A stretch of DNA of 64,000 nucleotides, taken from positions 124,001 to 188,000 of the forward strand of contig NZ_FNFN01000003.1 of assembly GCF_900101045.1 (NCBI RefSeq), written 5' to 3'. Positions 44,154-52,054 of the stretch are shown in pieces. The translations under genes were made by a program, and so were the position numbers. The stretch comes from Nocardioides sp. YR527. Its GTDB lineage: Bacteria; Actinomycetota; Actinomycetes; Propionibacteriales; Nocardioidaceae. The notes beneath the pieces are model-generated. The model searched no databases. It was not told where the DNA came from and saw nothing but the letters and a program-made list of their open reading frames with translations. Numbering within the stretch: position 1 is the stretch's first letter; each line of letters opens with the position of its first letter.

Positions 44154-44767
44154 GCGTCGTCCAGGGTGGCCGGCCGGTCGGAGGAGGGGTAGACGGTCAG
44201 CTCGAACGGCTGCAGCACCTCGCCGAGGGAGGGCTCCCAGTTGCTGCCCCACTTCTCGAAGCCGAGCAGCTTGCCGTCGACCGACTTGTAGTCGGCGTAC
44301 TCGGCCGTGCCCGACGGCGCGGTGCCGGTCGCGCCGGTGGCGGTGAAGGCGGCGGCGCCCTTCTCCTGGAGGCGGTAGGCGACGCCGCCGACGATGATGT
44401 CGCGGTCACCGACGGTGCCCTGCTCGATGTCGCCGAGCGGGATCGCGTGCCACAGCGAGACCTCGAAGCTCTCGTCGTCCTCGATCGAGAGCCACTTCTT
44501 GCCCTCGGCGTCGTCGAGCATGTGCTCGGTCCAGCGGTAGCCGTGCTCGTCGAAGTCGATCCGCCCGCGGACGAACCAGTTGTGGCCCAGGTACTCGATG
44601 ACGTCGCCGTTGCGCACCTGGCGCAGCTGGTCGGAGGCGTGCTTGTGCTGGTCGCCGATGAAGTCGTCGGGTTCCTTCTGCGCCGTCGGCTGCTGCCGGC
44701 TCTTCCAGAGCAGGTAGGCCGCGACCGCGAGGGCGGCCAGCAGCAGGACGATCAGGACGTAGATCAC
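44150..44767 (-). CDS. DUF4178 membrane-anchored protein
   Basis: 205 aa from the GTG at 44767, with AAGGAG 8 nt upstream. N-terminal TM helix (VLIVLLLAALAVAAYLLW), then a soluble DUF4178 domain (VRNGDVIEYLGHNWFVRGRI; WLSIEDDESFEVSLWHAI; FEKWGSNWEPSLGEVL). DUF4178 domains recur in operons with DUF350 and polyamine enzymes. First gene of the six-gene operon, divergent from tmk by 129 bp. Confidence 0.85.
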   Translation of the reverse strand: MIYVLIVLLLAALAVAAYLLWKSRQQPTAQKEPDDFIGDQHKHASDQLRQVRNGDVIEYLGHNWFVRGRIDFDEHGYRWTEHMLDDAEGKKWLSIEDDESFEVSLWHAIPLGDIEQGTVGDRDIIVGGVAYRLQEKGAAAFTATGATGTAPSGTAEYADYKSVDGKLLGFEKWGSNWEPSLGEVLQPFELTVYPSSDRPATLDDA

Positions 44768-44884
44768 CAAAGACTCCTTGGGTCGGCGTGAGGGCGACCC
44801 GAACCATAGCCTGGCGGTGTGCGGTTCGGCAGCCTGAATCGCGGCGGCGCCGGGCGGCGTACGTCTCATGTCGGTGGCACCCCG

Positions 44885-44890
44885 TAGGTT
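44885..44890 (+). promoter_or_regulatory. Candidate -10 element of tmk, leaderless transcript
   Basis: TAGGTT ends 6 nt before the GTG at 44897 and no Shine-Dalgarno sequence is present. Confidence 0.45.
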
Positions 44891-44896
44891 TGGCTC

Positions 44897-45547
44897 GTGA
44901 GGTTTCCGGGTGTCTACGCAGAGCACGGCGTCTTCGTCTGTTTCGAGGGCGGCGAGGGCTCGGGCAAGTCGACCCAGTCGCGCCTGCTCCACGAGGCCCT
45001 GACCGCCCGCGGCCACCAGGTCCTGCTGACCTTCGAGCCGGGCGACACGGCCGTGGGCAAGGACGTACGCCGCATCGTGCTGTCTCCGGAGACCGGCGAC
45101 CTCGACGACCGGACCGAGGCGCTCCTGTTCGCCGCCGACAAGGCCGAGCACATCGAGTCGATGGTCCGCCCGGCGCTGGAGCGGGGCGAGGTGGTCATCA
45201 CCGACCGCTATGTCGACTCGATGCTGGCCTACCAGGGCGCCGGCCGGGTGCTGGACGCCGCGCAGCTCGAGGAGGTCGCGCGCTGGGCGACCGCCGACCT
45301 GCGGCCCCACCTGACCGTGCTGCTCGACCTGGACCCGACGGCCGGCTTCACCCGGTTCGCCGAGCGCGACCGGATGGAGCAGGAGTCGGCCGAGTTCCAT
45401 CAGCGGGTGCGGTCGGCGTTCGTCGCGCTCGCGTCGCGCAACCCCGAGCACTACCTGGTGCTGGACGCGCGGGCTCCGGTCGAGGAGATCCACGCGGCGG
45501 TGCTCGCCCACCTCGAGCCGCTGCTCGCCCAGGCGGTGACGGCATGA
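44897..45547 (+). CDS. tmk: Thymidylate kinase
   Basis: 216 aa. P-loop FEGGEGSGKST (17-26), the DR(Y) motif ITDRYVDSMLAYQGAGR near residue 100, and the LID region RFAERDRMEQES. Phosphorylates dTMP to dTDP with ATP. The GTG start is supported by the -10 spacing. Stop overlaps holB by 4 nt, so the two replication genes are coupled. Confidence 0.96.
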   Translation: MRFPGVYAEHGVFVCFEGGEGSGKSTQSRLLHEALTARGHQVLLTFEPGDTAVGKDVRRIVLSPETGDLDDRTEALLFAADKAEHIESMVRPALERGEVVITDRYVDSMLAYQGAGRVLDAAQLEEVARWATADLRPHLTVLLDLDPTAGFTRFAERDRMEQESAEFHQRVRSAFVALASRNPEHYLVLDARAPVEEIHAAVLAHLEPLLAQAVTA

Positions 45548-46704
45548 ACCTCGCCACCGCCTCGGTCTGGGACAACCTGGTCGGCCAGCGCCACATCATC
45601 TCTACGCTGCGGACCGCGGCCTCGGGGCACGGCATGACCCAGAGCTGGCTCTTCACGGGTCCGCCCGGCTCGGGCCGGTCCAACGCCGCGATCGCCTTCG
45701 CCGCGGCCCTCCAGTGCCCCAACGGTGGCTGCGGCCAGTGCCACGAGTGCCACACGGTGCTCGCCGGAAGCCATGCCGACGTCAACCTGGTCCGCACCGA
45801 GAAGCTGACCCTCGGGGTCGACGAGATCCGCGACCTCGTCCGCCAGGCTGCCCTCACCCCGGCCGGAAGCCGCTGGCAGATCCTGATCATCGAGGACGCC
45901 GACCGGCTCACCGAGCAGGCCAACAACGCGCTGCTCAAGGCGGTCGAGGAGCCCGGCGCCCGCACGGTCTGGATGCTCTGCGCGCCGACGGTCGAGGACG
46001 TCCTCCCGACCATCCGGTCGCGGTGTCGGCTGGTCACGCTGACCACCCCGACGGTGCCCGACGTGACCGCCTTCCTCCAGCGCACGCTCGGTGTCGACGA
46101 GGCACGCGCCGCCTATGCGGCGCGTGCGAGCCAGAGCCACATCGGCCGGGCCAAGGCGCTCGCCCGCGACGACGACACCCGGCGCCGGCGCGAGCAGGTG
46201 GTGGCCTACCCGGCCCGGTTGACCACCCTCGCCGACGCGCTCCGGGCCGCGGGCGAGCTCGCCGCGGTCTCGAAGGAGGAGGCCGACGCGGTCACCGCCG
46301 ACCTCGACGCCCGGGAGAAGGCCGACCTCGACGCCGGCTACGGCGTGGTCGAGCGGGGCCGCCGACCGCGTGAATACGGTCCGGCGCTGTCCGCGCTCGA
46401 GAAGGACCAGAAACGCCGCGCCACCCGCCGCCACCGCGACGTGATCGACCGCGGGCTGATGGACCTGGTCTCGGTCTACCGCGACGCGATCACGATGGCC
46501 GCCGGCGCTCCGGTGACCCTGGTCAACGAGGAGCACCGGCGCGAGATCGAGCAGCTCGTCGCGGCCTCGACCCCCGAGCTCAACCTGCAGCGGATCGGCG
46601 CGATCTTCGAAGCCCGTGAGCAGCTGCTGGAGTTCAACGTGCAGCCCCAGTTGGTGCTGGAGGCGATGATGGTGGCGCTGTTGCCGCCCGGAGGAGACCA
46701 GTGA
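45544..46704 (+). CDS. holB: DNA polymerase III delta' subunit
   Basis: 386 aa from the ATG at 45544. AAA+ clamp-loader subunit: TGPPGSGRSNAAIAF (delta'-type P-loop with Arg replacing the usual Lys), a zinc module with four Cys (CPNGGCGQCHEC) near residue 60, NNALLKAVEEP and the sensor-1 Arg region TIRSRCR. It does not hydrolyse ATP but positions the gamma/tau arginine fingers. Coupled to tmk upstream and to the peptidase gene downstream. Confidence 0.95.
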   Translation: MNLATASVWDNLVGQRHIISTLRTAASGHGMTQSWLFTGPPGSGRSNAAIAFAAALQCPNGGCGQCHECHTVLAGSHADVNLVRTEKLTLGVDEIRDLVRQAALTPAGSRWQILIIEDADRLTEQANNALLKAVEEPGARTVWMLCAPTVEDVLPTIRSRCRLVTLTTPTVPDVTAFLQRTLGVDEARAAYAARASQSHIGRAKALARDDDTRRRREQVVAYPARLTTLADALRAAGELAAVSKEEADAVTADLDAREKADLDAGYGVVERGRRPREYGPALSALEKDQKRRATRRHRDVIDRGLMDLVSVYRDAITMAAGAPVTLVNEEHRREIEQLVAASTPELNLQRIGAIFEAREQLLEFNVQPQLVLEAMMVALLPPGGDQ

Positions 46705-48221
46705 AACTCAACGCAGTGACCGGCGCCGTCGCGCTGACCGCTCTGACCGTGATCACCGCAGGCTGTGGTGCCGGTGGCGGCACCCCCGACGCCGACCAGG
46801 TGAGCCCGAGCGCGGAGGCGACCGCGGCCCCGAGCGAGGGGCTGCAGACCTTCTACAGCCAGAAGCTCGACTGGAAGGACTGCAACGGCGCCTTCGAGTG
46901 CGCGACCCTCGAGGTCCCGCTCGACTACTCCGACCCCACCGGTCGCACCATCGAGGTCTCGGTCATCAAGGACCCGGCCAACAAGAAGAAGATCGGCTCG
47001 CTGGCCATCAACCCGGGTGGCCCGGGCGGGTCGGGCATCGACTACGCGCTCTACAACAACCAGTCGTTCAGCTCCACCGTCCGCGACTCCTACGACATCG
47101 TCGGGTTCGACCCGCGCGGGGTCGGGCAGAGCACCCCGGTCGACTGCCTCGAGGACGACGCCCTGGACGCCTACGTCGCGGTCGACCCCGACCCCGACAC
47201 CCCCGCCGAGGAGAAGGCGTACGTCGACACCGGCGTCGAGATGGCCAACGGCTGCGCGGGCCAGAAGGATGGCATCTCCGCTCACGTCAGCACCGTCGAG
47301 GCGGCCCGGGACATGGACGTACTCCGGGCTGCGCTCGGGGAGGACCAGCTCGACTACTTCGGTGCCTCCTACGGCACCCAGCTCGGCTCGACCTACGCCG
47401 AGCTCTACCCCGACCGGGTCGGCCGGTTCGTGCTCGACGGCGCGATCGAGCCCGGGCTGAGCGTCCTCGACGCCAACCTCGCCCAGGCGAAGGGCTTCGA
47501 GGTCGCCCTCCGCTCCTACGTCGAGAACTGCGTCGACGAGGGCAGCTGCTTCCTCGGTGACAGCGTCGACGAGGGCGTCGAGAGCGTCCAGAAGCTGATG
47601 GCCGACATCGATGCCGAGCCGCTGCCCGCCGGCGACCGTGAGCTGACCGCCGGCAACGCCCTCTACGGCCTGATCACCCCGCTCTACGTCGAGTCCTACT
47701 GGCCCTATCTCACCGACGCCCTCCAGGCGGCGATGAAGGGCGACGGCACCCAGCTGATGAGCCTCTCGGACAACTACGCGGGCCGTGACCCCGAGGGCGG
47801 CTACATCAACAACACTATGGAGGCCAACTGGGCGATCAACTGCCTCGACGACTCCTCCGGGCTCAGCCCGGCAGAGGTGCGCGAGCAGCTGCCCGCCTTC
47901 GAGGAGGCCGCTCCCACCTTCGGTGCCGCCCTGGCCTGGATGCTCAACGGCTGCGCCGCGGAGAAGTTCAAGGCCACCGAGCCCGAGCCCGAGATCGACG
48001 CCGCGGGCTCCAACCCGATCGTCGTCGTCGGCACCACCCGCGACCCGGCGACTCCCTACGAGTGGGCCGAGGCCCTCGCGAAGGCGCTGGACAACGGCGT
48101 ACTCGTCTCCCGCGACGGCGACGGCCACACCGGCTACATGCAGGGCAACGGCTGCGTCGACGACGCCATCGACGACTACCTGGTCGACGGCAAGGTCCCC
48201 GACGACGGCTTGGAGTGCTGA
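46701..48221 (+). CDS. Secreted lipoprotein alpha/beta-hydrolase (tripeptidyl aminopeptidase SlpD/E type)
   Basis: 506 aa. Lipoprotein signal with lipobox ITAGC (Cys22), then an alpha/beta-hydrolase domain: oxyanion region INPGGPGGSG, nucleophile Ser in FGASYGTQLG near residue 225, Asp in VVGTTRDPATP near 445, His in GDGHTGYM near 473. The C-terminal TAP-like domain binds the peptide N-terminus. Removes tripeptides from extracellular proteins. GTG start overlaps the holB stop. Confidence 0.92.
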   Translation: MKLNAVTGAVALTALTVITAGCGAGGGTPDADQVSPSAEATAAPSEGLQTFYSQKLDWKDCNGAFECATLEVPLDYSDPTGRTIEVSVIKDPANKKKIGSLAINPGGPGGSGIDYALYNNQSFSSTVRDSYDIVGFDPRGVGQSTPVDCLEDDALDAYVAVDPDPDTPAEEKAYVDTGVEMANGCAGQKDGISAHVSTVEAARDMDVLRAALGEDQLDYFGASYGTQLGSTYAELYPDRVGRFVLDGAIEPGLSVLDANLAQAKGFEVALRSYVENCVDEGSCFLGDSVDEGVESVQKLMADIDAEPLPAGDRELTAGNALYGLITPLYVESYWPYLTDALQAAMKGDGTQLMSLSDNYAGRDPEGGYINNTMEANWAINCLDDSSGLSPAEVREQLPAFEEAAPTFGAALAWMLNGCAAEKFKATEPEPEIDAAGSNPIVVVGTTRDPATPYEWAEALAKALDNGVLVSRDGDGHTGYMQGNGCVDDAIDDYLVDGKVPDDGLEC

Positions 48222-48326
48222 TTTACCCCATGTGGGGTGGGTTGCCGCCGTCTCCACCCGCCGGATCTCGCTGACCAAGAGGATCGCTTCTCGTAATTTT
48301 ACTTCGAGAAGAAGGGTCACGAGCAA

Positions 48327-48938
48327 GTGATCATGAACCAGCGAGTCCGTTCGACGACGAAGGCATTCGCTGCCTCCGCGGTCGCCGCCCTGGCGATCGC
48401 GGTCGCCCCCGTCATCAGTCAGCCCGCCCACGCCGCTACGCCCCCGGCGACCGTGTCGGCCAAGGTCGTCACCAAGGTCGTCAAGGTCTCCGCCCCCAAG
48501 TACGGCACGAAGTCCTACCGCCCCGTCGGCAAGCTGACCGCGGGCGGCAAGGCCGTCAAGGGCAAGCGCATCCACCTGCAGAAGAAGGCCAGCGGCCGCT
48601 GGAGCAGCGTGACCTCCTGCGTGACGAACAAGTACGGCAAGTGCGCCGTGGTCGTGACGCCCAAGGTCAGCCGCTACTACCGCTGGAAGTACGCCGGCGA
48701 CGCCAACCGTCGTGCCGACGTGTCCGCCTCGTTCTACCTGAAGAAGCGCGGCTCGTCCGGCGGCACGACCTCAGGCCTGGACTACACCTACGCCAACGGC
48801 GAGAAGGTCTACAACGCCTCCTCGGCCAACGACCGCGACTGCGGCGAGATCCCCGCATCCAAGAAGCCTGTCCGGATCAACAACAGCTCCGACCCGTGGC
48901 GCCTCGACGCCGACAACGACGGCTACGGCTGCGAGTGA
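48327..48938 (+). CDS. Secreted protein with C-terminal excalibur calcium-binding domain
   Basis: 203 aa (GTG at 48327; ATG at 48333 possible). Signal peptide ending QPAHA-A near residue 36, then a beta-rich basic domain (about 40-140) like bacterial Ig-type repeats with two Cys, a Ser/Gly linker, and an excalibur domain at the end: NCG-like RDCGEIPA and DADNDGYGCE. The final DxDxDG loop should bind Ca2+. Cell-wall or extracellular role. Confidence 0.88.
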   Translation: MIMNQRVRSTTKAFAASAVAALAIAVAPVISQPAHAATPPATVSAKVVTKVVKVSAPKYGTKSYRPVGKLTAGGKAVKGKRIHLQKKASGRWSSVTSCVTNKYGKCAVVVTPKVSRYYRWKYAGDANRRADVSASFYLKKRGSSGGTTSGLDYTYANGEKVYNASSANDRDCGEIPASKKPVRINNSSDPWRLDADNDGYGCE

Positions 48939-48944
48939 GCTAGA

Positions 48945-49032
48945 CCTTCATCAAGGTATGCAGACTGGGGCTCACATCCCCAGCGGAGCTCCGCACGGGA
49001 TGTGAGCCTTCGTCTGCATACCTTGACGAAGG
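48945..49032. terminator. 88-bp imperfect palindrome between convergent genes
   Basis: 36-nt arms (48945-48980, 48997-49032) pair with four mismatches; the loop itself contains the perfect palindrome GCGGAGCTCCGC (48983-48994). It fills the gap between the excalibur gene and the LysR gene and can terminate both. Confidence 0.75.
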
Positions 49033-49040
49033 AACGCCCG

Positions 49041-49967
49041 CTACCGCCGGTGGACCGGATCCGCGATGGCCTGGATCCGCTTGGTGGCCAGCTCGATCAT
49101 CAGCGTGGCGGCGGGGGAGAGGGTGGCGTCGGTGCGGTGGACGACGGCGAACGTGTCGTACGTCCGGGGCCGCAGTGACACCCAGCCGGCCTTCGGCGCC
49201 AGCCGGGGGAGCAGCTGCTCGGCTGCTCCCTTGGCGATGACGCTGTCGGCGTACCCCATCCCGACCAGCTCGACGGCCGTCTCGATGTCCTCGACCTCGA
49301 TCCGGCTGGGTGGATTGCGCCCGGTCTCGTGGAGCAGGTTGCGGATGGTGACCCGGGTGGGGTCCTCGGAGCTCCAGCTCGTGTCGGACATGACCAGCGA
49401 GGCCAGCGAGAGCCGGTGGGCGGTGACCGGTGTGGCCAGGTGGGCCGGGTCGGCCGAGATGTAGACGAGCTCGTCGCGAGCCACCGGCGTGACCTTGAGG
49501 CCCGGACCGGAGACGCTGCCGACGAGCAGCATCGCCGCCTCGAGCCGTCCGCGGCGCAGGTCGTCCTGGACCTCGGTGGAGTTCTGCCCGATCAGCTCGA
49601 CGCGCACGCCCGGGTATCGGTCGAGCACGTCGGCCACCAGCCCGGCCCCGCCGTATAGCCGCGCGATCCCGAACATCCCGAACCGGATCGTTCCGGTCTC
49701 GAACTGTTTCACCGCCTGCACGGCCTTGCGCGCGTCCTCGGCGGCAGCGACCGTACGCTCCGCGTGCGGCCTCAGCTCGTCGGCCACCCCGGTCGGAACC
49801 ACTCCACGCCCGACGCGGCGGAAGAGCTGGACGCCGAGCGTACGCTCGAGGCTCCTGACCTGCTCCGAGATAGACGGCTGCGCATAGCCGAGCTCCTCGG
49901 CCGCCGCGGTCAGCGAGCCATGCTCGTAGACCGCGAGGAACACCCGGAGCTGGTGCAGCGACAACAT
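49041..49967 (-). CDS. LysR-family transcriptional regulator
   Basis: 308 aa. N-terminal HTH: LSLHQLRVFLAVYEHGSLTAAAEELGYAQPSISEQVRSLE, then the periplasmic-binding-like effector domain. No enzyme gene is adjacent for it to control; the divergent gene encodes only a 52-aa protein. A palindrome lies 16 bp upstream of its own start. Confidence 0.92.
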   Translation of the reverse strand: MLSLHQLRVFLAVYEHGSLTAAAEELGYAQPSISEQVRSLERTLGVQLFRRVGRGVVPTGVADELRPHAERTVAAAEDARKAVQAVKQFETGTIRFGMFGIARLYGGAGLVADVLDRYPGVRVELIGQNSTEVQDDLRRGRLEAAMLLVGSVSGPGLKVTPVARDELVYISADPAHLATPVTAHRLSLASLVMSDTSWSSEDPTRVTIRNLLHETGRNPPSRIEVEDIETAVELVGMGYADSVIAKGAAEQLLPRLAPKAGWVSLRPRTYDTFAVVHRTDATLSPAATLMIELATKRIQAIADPVHRR

Positions 49968-49982
49968 AGCGACATCCTATGA

Positions 49983-49996
49983 CTTTCCAAGGAAAG
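49983..49996. promoter_or_regulatory. Candidate LysR operator
   Basis: CTTTCC-AA-GGAAAG, perfect 6-bp arms, flanked by direct repeats CTATGA at about 49976 and 50007, in the LysR promoter region. Confidence 0.45.
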
Positions 49997-50033
49997 ATCG
50001 TCTACCTCTATGAATCGCCGGGGGTCATCATTG

Positions 50034-50069
50034 AATCACCACCGCTGCGTCCGCAGTCGGTGGTTGATC
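50034..50069 (+). promoter_or_regulatory. Hairpin in the leader of the 52-aa gene
   Basis: CCACCGCTGCG-TC-CGCAG(T)CGGTGG with flanking ATCA/TTGAT pairing; one bulge. It ends about 27 nt before the ATG at 50096 and could affect translation of the small gene. Confidence 0.4.
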
Positions 50070-50095
50070 CATGTTCATAGGGGAGTAGAGCAGTA

Positions 50096-50254
50096 ATGAA
50101 GCACGGCGTTCGCCGCCTGGGCCGCCTCATCGGCAAGGGCAAGCCCACCCGCATCACCATCGACGAGCACGTCGAGGCGCACCGTTTTAGTGTCGAGCGC
50201 GCAGTCTCGGTACACTCGTCCGGTCCGCTCAACCAGAGCCGCTACATGCGGTAA
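50096..50254 (+). CDS. 52-aa basic protein of unknown function
   Basis: Starts at ATG 50096 after GGGGAG (about 9 nt upstream) and ends TAA 13 bp before tRNA-Thr. Arg/His-rich: MKHGVRRLGRLIGKGKPTRI at the N-terminus, then an ITIDEHVEAHRF stretch. Codon use is like that of neighbouring genes, with G/C third positions. It may be a DNA- or membrane-binding peptide, or its sequence may only be a leader. Divergent from LysR. Confidence 0.5.
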   Translation: MKHGVRRLGRLIGKGKPTRITIDEHVEAHRFSVERAVSVHSSGPLNQSRYMR

Positions 50255-50267
50255 CGGATGACGGTAC

Positions 50268-50340
50268 GCCGCCTTAGCTCAGTCGGTAGAGCGTCTCACT
50301 CGTAATGAGAAGGTCGTCGGTTCGATTCCGACAGGCGGCT
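50268..50340 (+). tRNA. tRNA-Thr (anticodon CGT)
   Basis: 73 nt cloverleaf: acceptor GCCGCCT/AGGCGGC, D-loop AGCTCAGTCGGTAGAGC, anticodon loop CTCGTAA (anticodon CGT), T-arm GTCGGTTCGATTCCGAC, discriminator T, no encoded CCA. The 3' 36 nt recur at 52850-52885. Confidence 0.95.
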
Positions 50341-50409
50341 CGGATAGAAACCCCCGTCTGACCAGCCCGAACACGGCAGGTACGGCGGGGGTTCTTCGTT
50401 GTCGTTCGC
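50305..50409 (+). repeat. Direct repeat, left copy (attL-like)
   Basis: 105 bp from the anticodon-stem 3' side of tRNA-Thr to past its terminator. The first 36 bp differ from the right copy at one position; the rest is less conserved. Confidence 0.75.
50349..50393 (+). terminator. Terminator of tRNA-Thr
   Basis: AACCCCCG (50349-50356) pairs with CGGGGGTT (50386-50393) and is followed by CTTCGTT. The same stem recurs at 52893-52900/52930-52937. Confidence 0.7.
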
Positions 50410-50567
50410 CTGCCTCGCCGGTTTGTGGCCCCCCGGTGGCCACCGGACCCTCCTCTACGAGCGCTGTTGGGGTTCTGTGTTCCGAATTCACTGACGGATA
50501 CCTGCATGGGTGTTTCAATGCGAGCGCGCCGCATGTCGCAGCGCCCTCGACTTCGAAAGAAGACCCC

Positions 50568-51275
50568 ATGCTCCGCAAGTTCACGCTCGCTGCCGCCGCC
50601 CTCGCGCTCGGCGCAGCGACCCTGTCACTCGGTGGTTCCGCGCAGGCTGCGACCACGCCATCCGTCAATGTCACAAGCGCCTGCCAGGGCGGCGCTGGTG
50701 TCATCACCGTCGGCGCCCGGCGCTCGCCCACCGGTGGCACCATCGGAACGACGGTGATTCGTGGCGTGACGAGGCCCAACTGGTCCGGATGGACGATGAT
50801 CGGCAACGGCGAGCCATCGGGTCCGTCGCCTGAGTCACCGATGCTCCACCCGGTCGACGGCGTCGTACGCGACACCACGAAGTCCGCCCGCGCCTGGCCG
50901 AAGCCGGTCATGGGTGTGTACTTCTCGGGTGACTACTCGGTCCTCTGCGTCGGACATGTCGACCAGAACCCCTACCGAGTCATCGGCATGGGCCCGTCCT
51001 CCCAGATCACCGTCCGCCGCGACTCCGGCGTTGTCCGGGTCGAGGGCGAGGCGAACCGGATCGGCAAGTACCGCCTCACCGTACGCCTGTGGACTCCGGC
51101 CGGCTTCCAGGAGAAGTCGAAGGTGGTCAACGTGGGCGTTGACACGAACATCGGCGAGTTCCGGCACCGCTTCACCGGCTTTCAGCGGACCAACAAGTTC
51201 ACCAAGGCCGTACTGATCACAAAGAACATCCGAAGCGGCAAGACCACCACGGTCACAGTGCGACGCACGTTCTGA
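50568..51275 (+). CDS. Secreted protein of unknown function, 235 aa
   Basis: ATG at 50568 after GAAAGAAGA. Signal peptide ending GGSAQA-A near residue 26. The remaining 209 residues are beta-rich with only two Cys, both in the first half. No catalytic motif recognised; the C-terminal half (RVEGEANRIGKYRLTVRLW) suggests an Ig-like or beta-sandwich domain. First gene inside the tRNA-bounded islet, followed by a terminator. Confidence 0.75.
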   Translation: MLRKFTLAAAALALGAATLSLGGSAQAATTPSVNVTSACQGGAGVITVGARRSPTGGTIGTTVIRGVTRPNWSGWTMIGNGEPSGPSPESPMLHPVDGVVRDTTKSARAWPKPVMGVYFSGDYSVLCVGHVDQNPYRVIGMGPSSQITVRRDSGVVRVEGEANRIGKYRLTVRLWTPAGFQEKSKVVNVGVDTNIGEFRHRFTGFQRTNKFTKAVLITKNIRSGKTTTVTVRRTF

Positions 51276-51289
51276 TCTTCAATACTGCT

Positions 51290-51318
51290 CGTGGCCCCGT
51301 CGATCCGGCGGGGCCACG
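51290..51318 (+). terminator. Terminator after the secreted protein gene
   Basis: Perfect 10-bp arms CGTGGCCCCG (51290-51299) and CGGGGCCACG (51309-51318), 9-nt loop, 14 nt past the stop. Confidence 0.7.
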
Positions 51319-51553
51319 ATGTCTGAGAAGGTTCAGGCGCGGCGAGCGAGAGCTGTCCGGAGGAACGCCACAGCTCCGACTAGGAGGGCGCCGCCAGCGA
51401 GAAGAAGGGCAGCGTCGAGGTCCGCAGCGATGCAGACCAGCGTTCTGCCCGAGAGCCGTGGCCCCGGTGGCCTCGGACCTGAGATTGGGTCGAGGATGTG
51501 CAACGGATGCAATGCCCCGGCGAGCACGGCCACTGACTCTGGCAGCGCCGTAG

Positions 51554-52054
51554 GCTGTCGGCAGCCCGCAAACTTCTTCAGAACGATTCCAAGACTTGGT
51601 TCTCGACGACGCAGCGAAGCTCGACGACGGGAAGATTCCGAAGTTCCTTGGCAAGGCTGGCAAGGTTCTTGGCCCCCTTGGGCTTGGACTTGGTCTTTAC
51701 AACGACTACCAGGAGGGCGAGACGGGGACGCAGATCGTGGTTTCGCAAGGTGTTTCGGCAGCAGCTGGAATCGGCGCAGGTGCCGGCGCTTCGATGCTGA
51801 CCGGAATGGCGGTCGGTGCTGCTGCTGGATCGGTCGTTCCCGGCCTCGGTACGGCAGTTGGAGCCGTAGTTGGAACAGCTGTTGGCGCTGGAATTGCGAT
51901 CTTCTCGGATGGCGCGATCGATTCGCTCTTCGAGAACGGACCCGATGTGGGCAAAGCGCTCAACGAAGGGTGGAAGTCGCTCGAGGACACGGGCGAAGCG
52001 ATCGGCGACGGAGTCTCCGGGGCCATAGACGCCGTAGGAGGGTTGTTCAGTTGA
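51554..52054 (+). pseudogene. 5'-truncated toxin-like gene (glycine-rich hydrophobic region)
   Basis: The frame opens right after a TAG at 51551 with no ATG/GTG and no ribosome site; only a TTG at 51596 could start it, yet the residues before that TTG (SSERFQDLVLDDAAKLDDGK) look like real coding sequence. A region of about 60 Gly/Ala residues (GAGAGASMLTGMAVGAAAGS and onward) resembles the glycine-zipper part of polymorphic and T7SS-exported toxins. This suggests the C-terminal part of a larger protein whose N-terminus was lost when the islet formed. The stop overlaps the next start (TTGA). Confidence 0.55.

Noticed and set aside
46476..48575. Long minus-strand frame across the peptidase gene
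   Set aside because: Antisense shadow; the plus strand encodes a complete lipoprotein peptidase.
51333..51533. 66-codon minus-strand frame with a C-terminal hydrophobic stretch and basic end
   Set aside because: Looks a little like a wall-anchor tail, but has no sorting motif, signal peptide or ribosome site.
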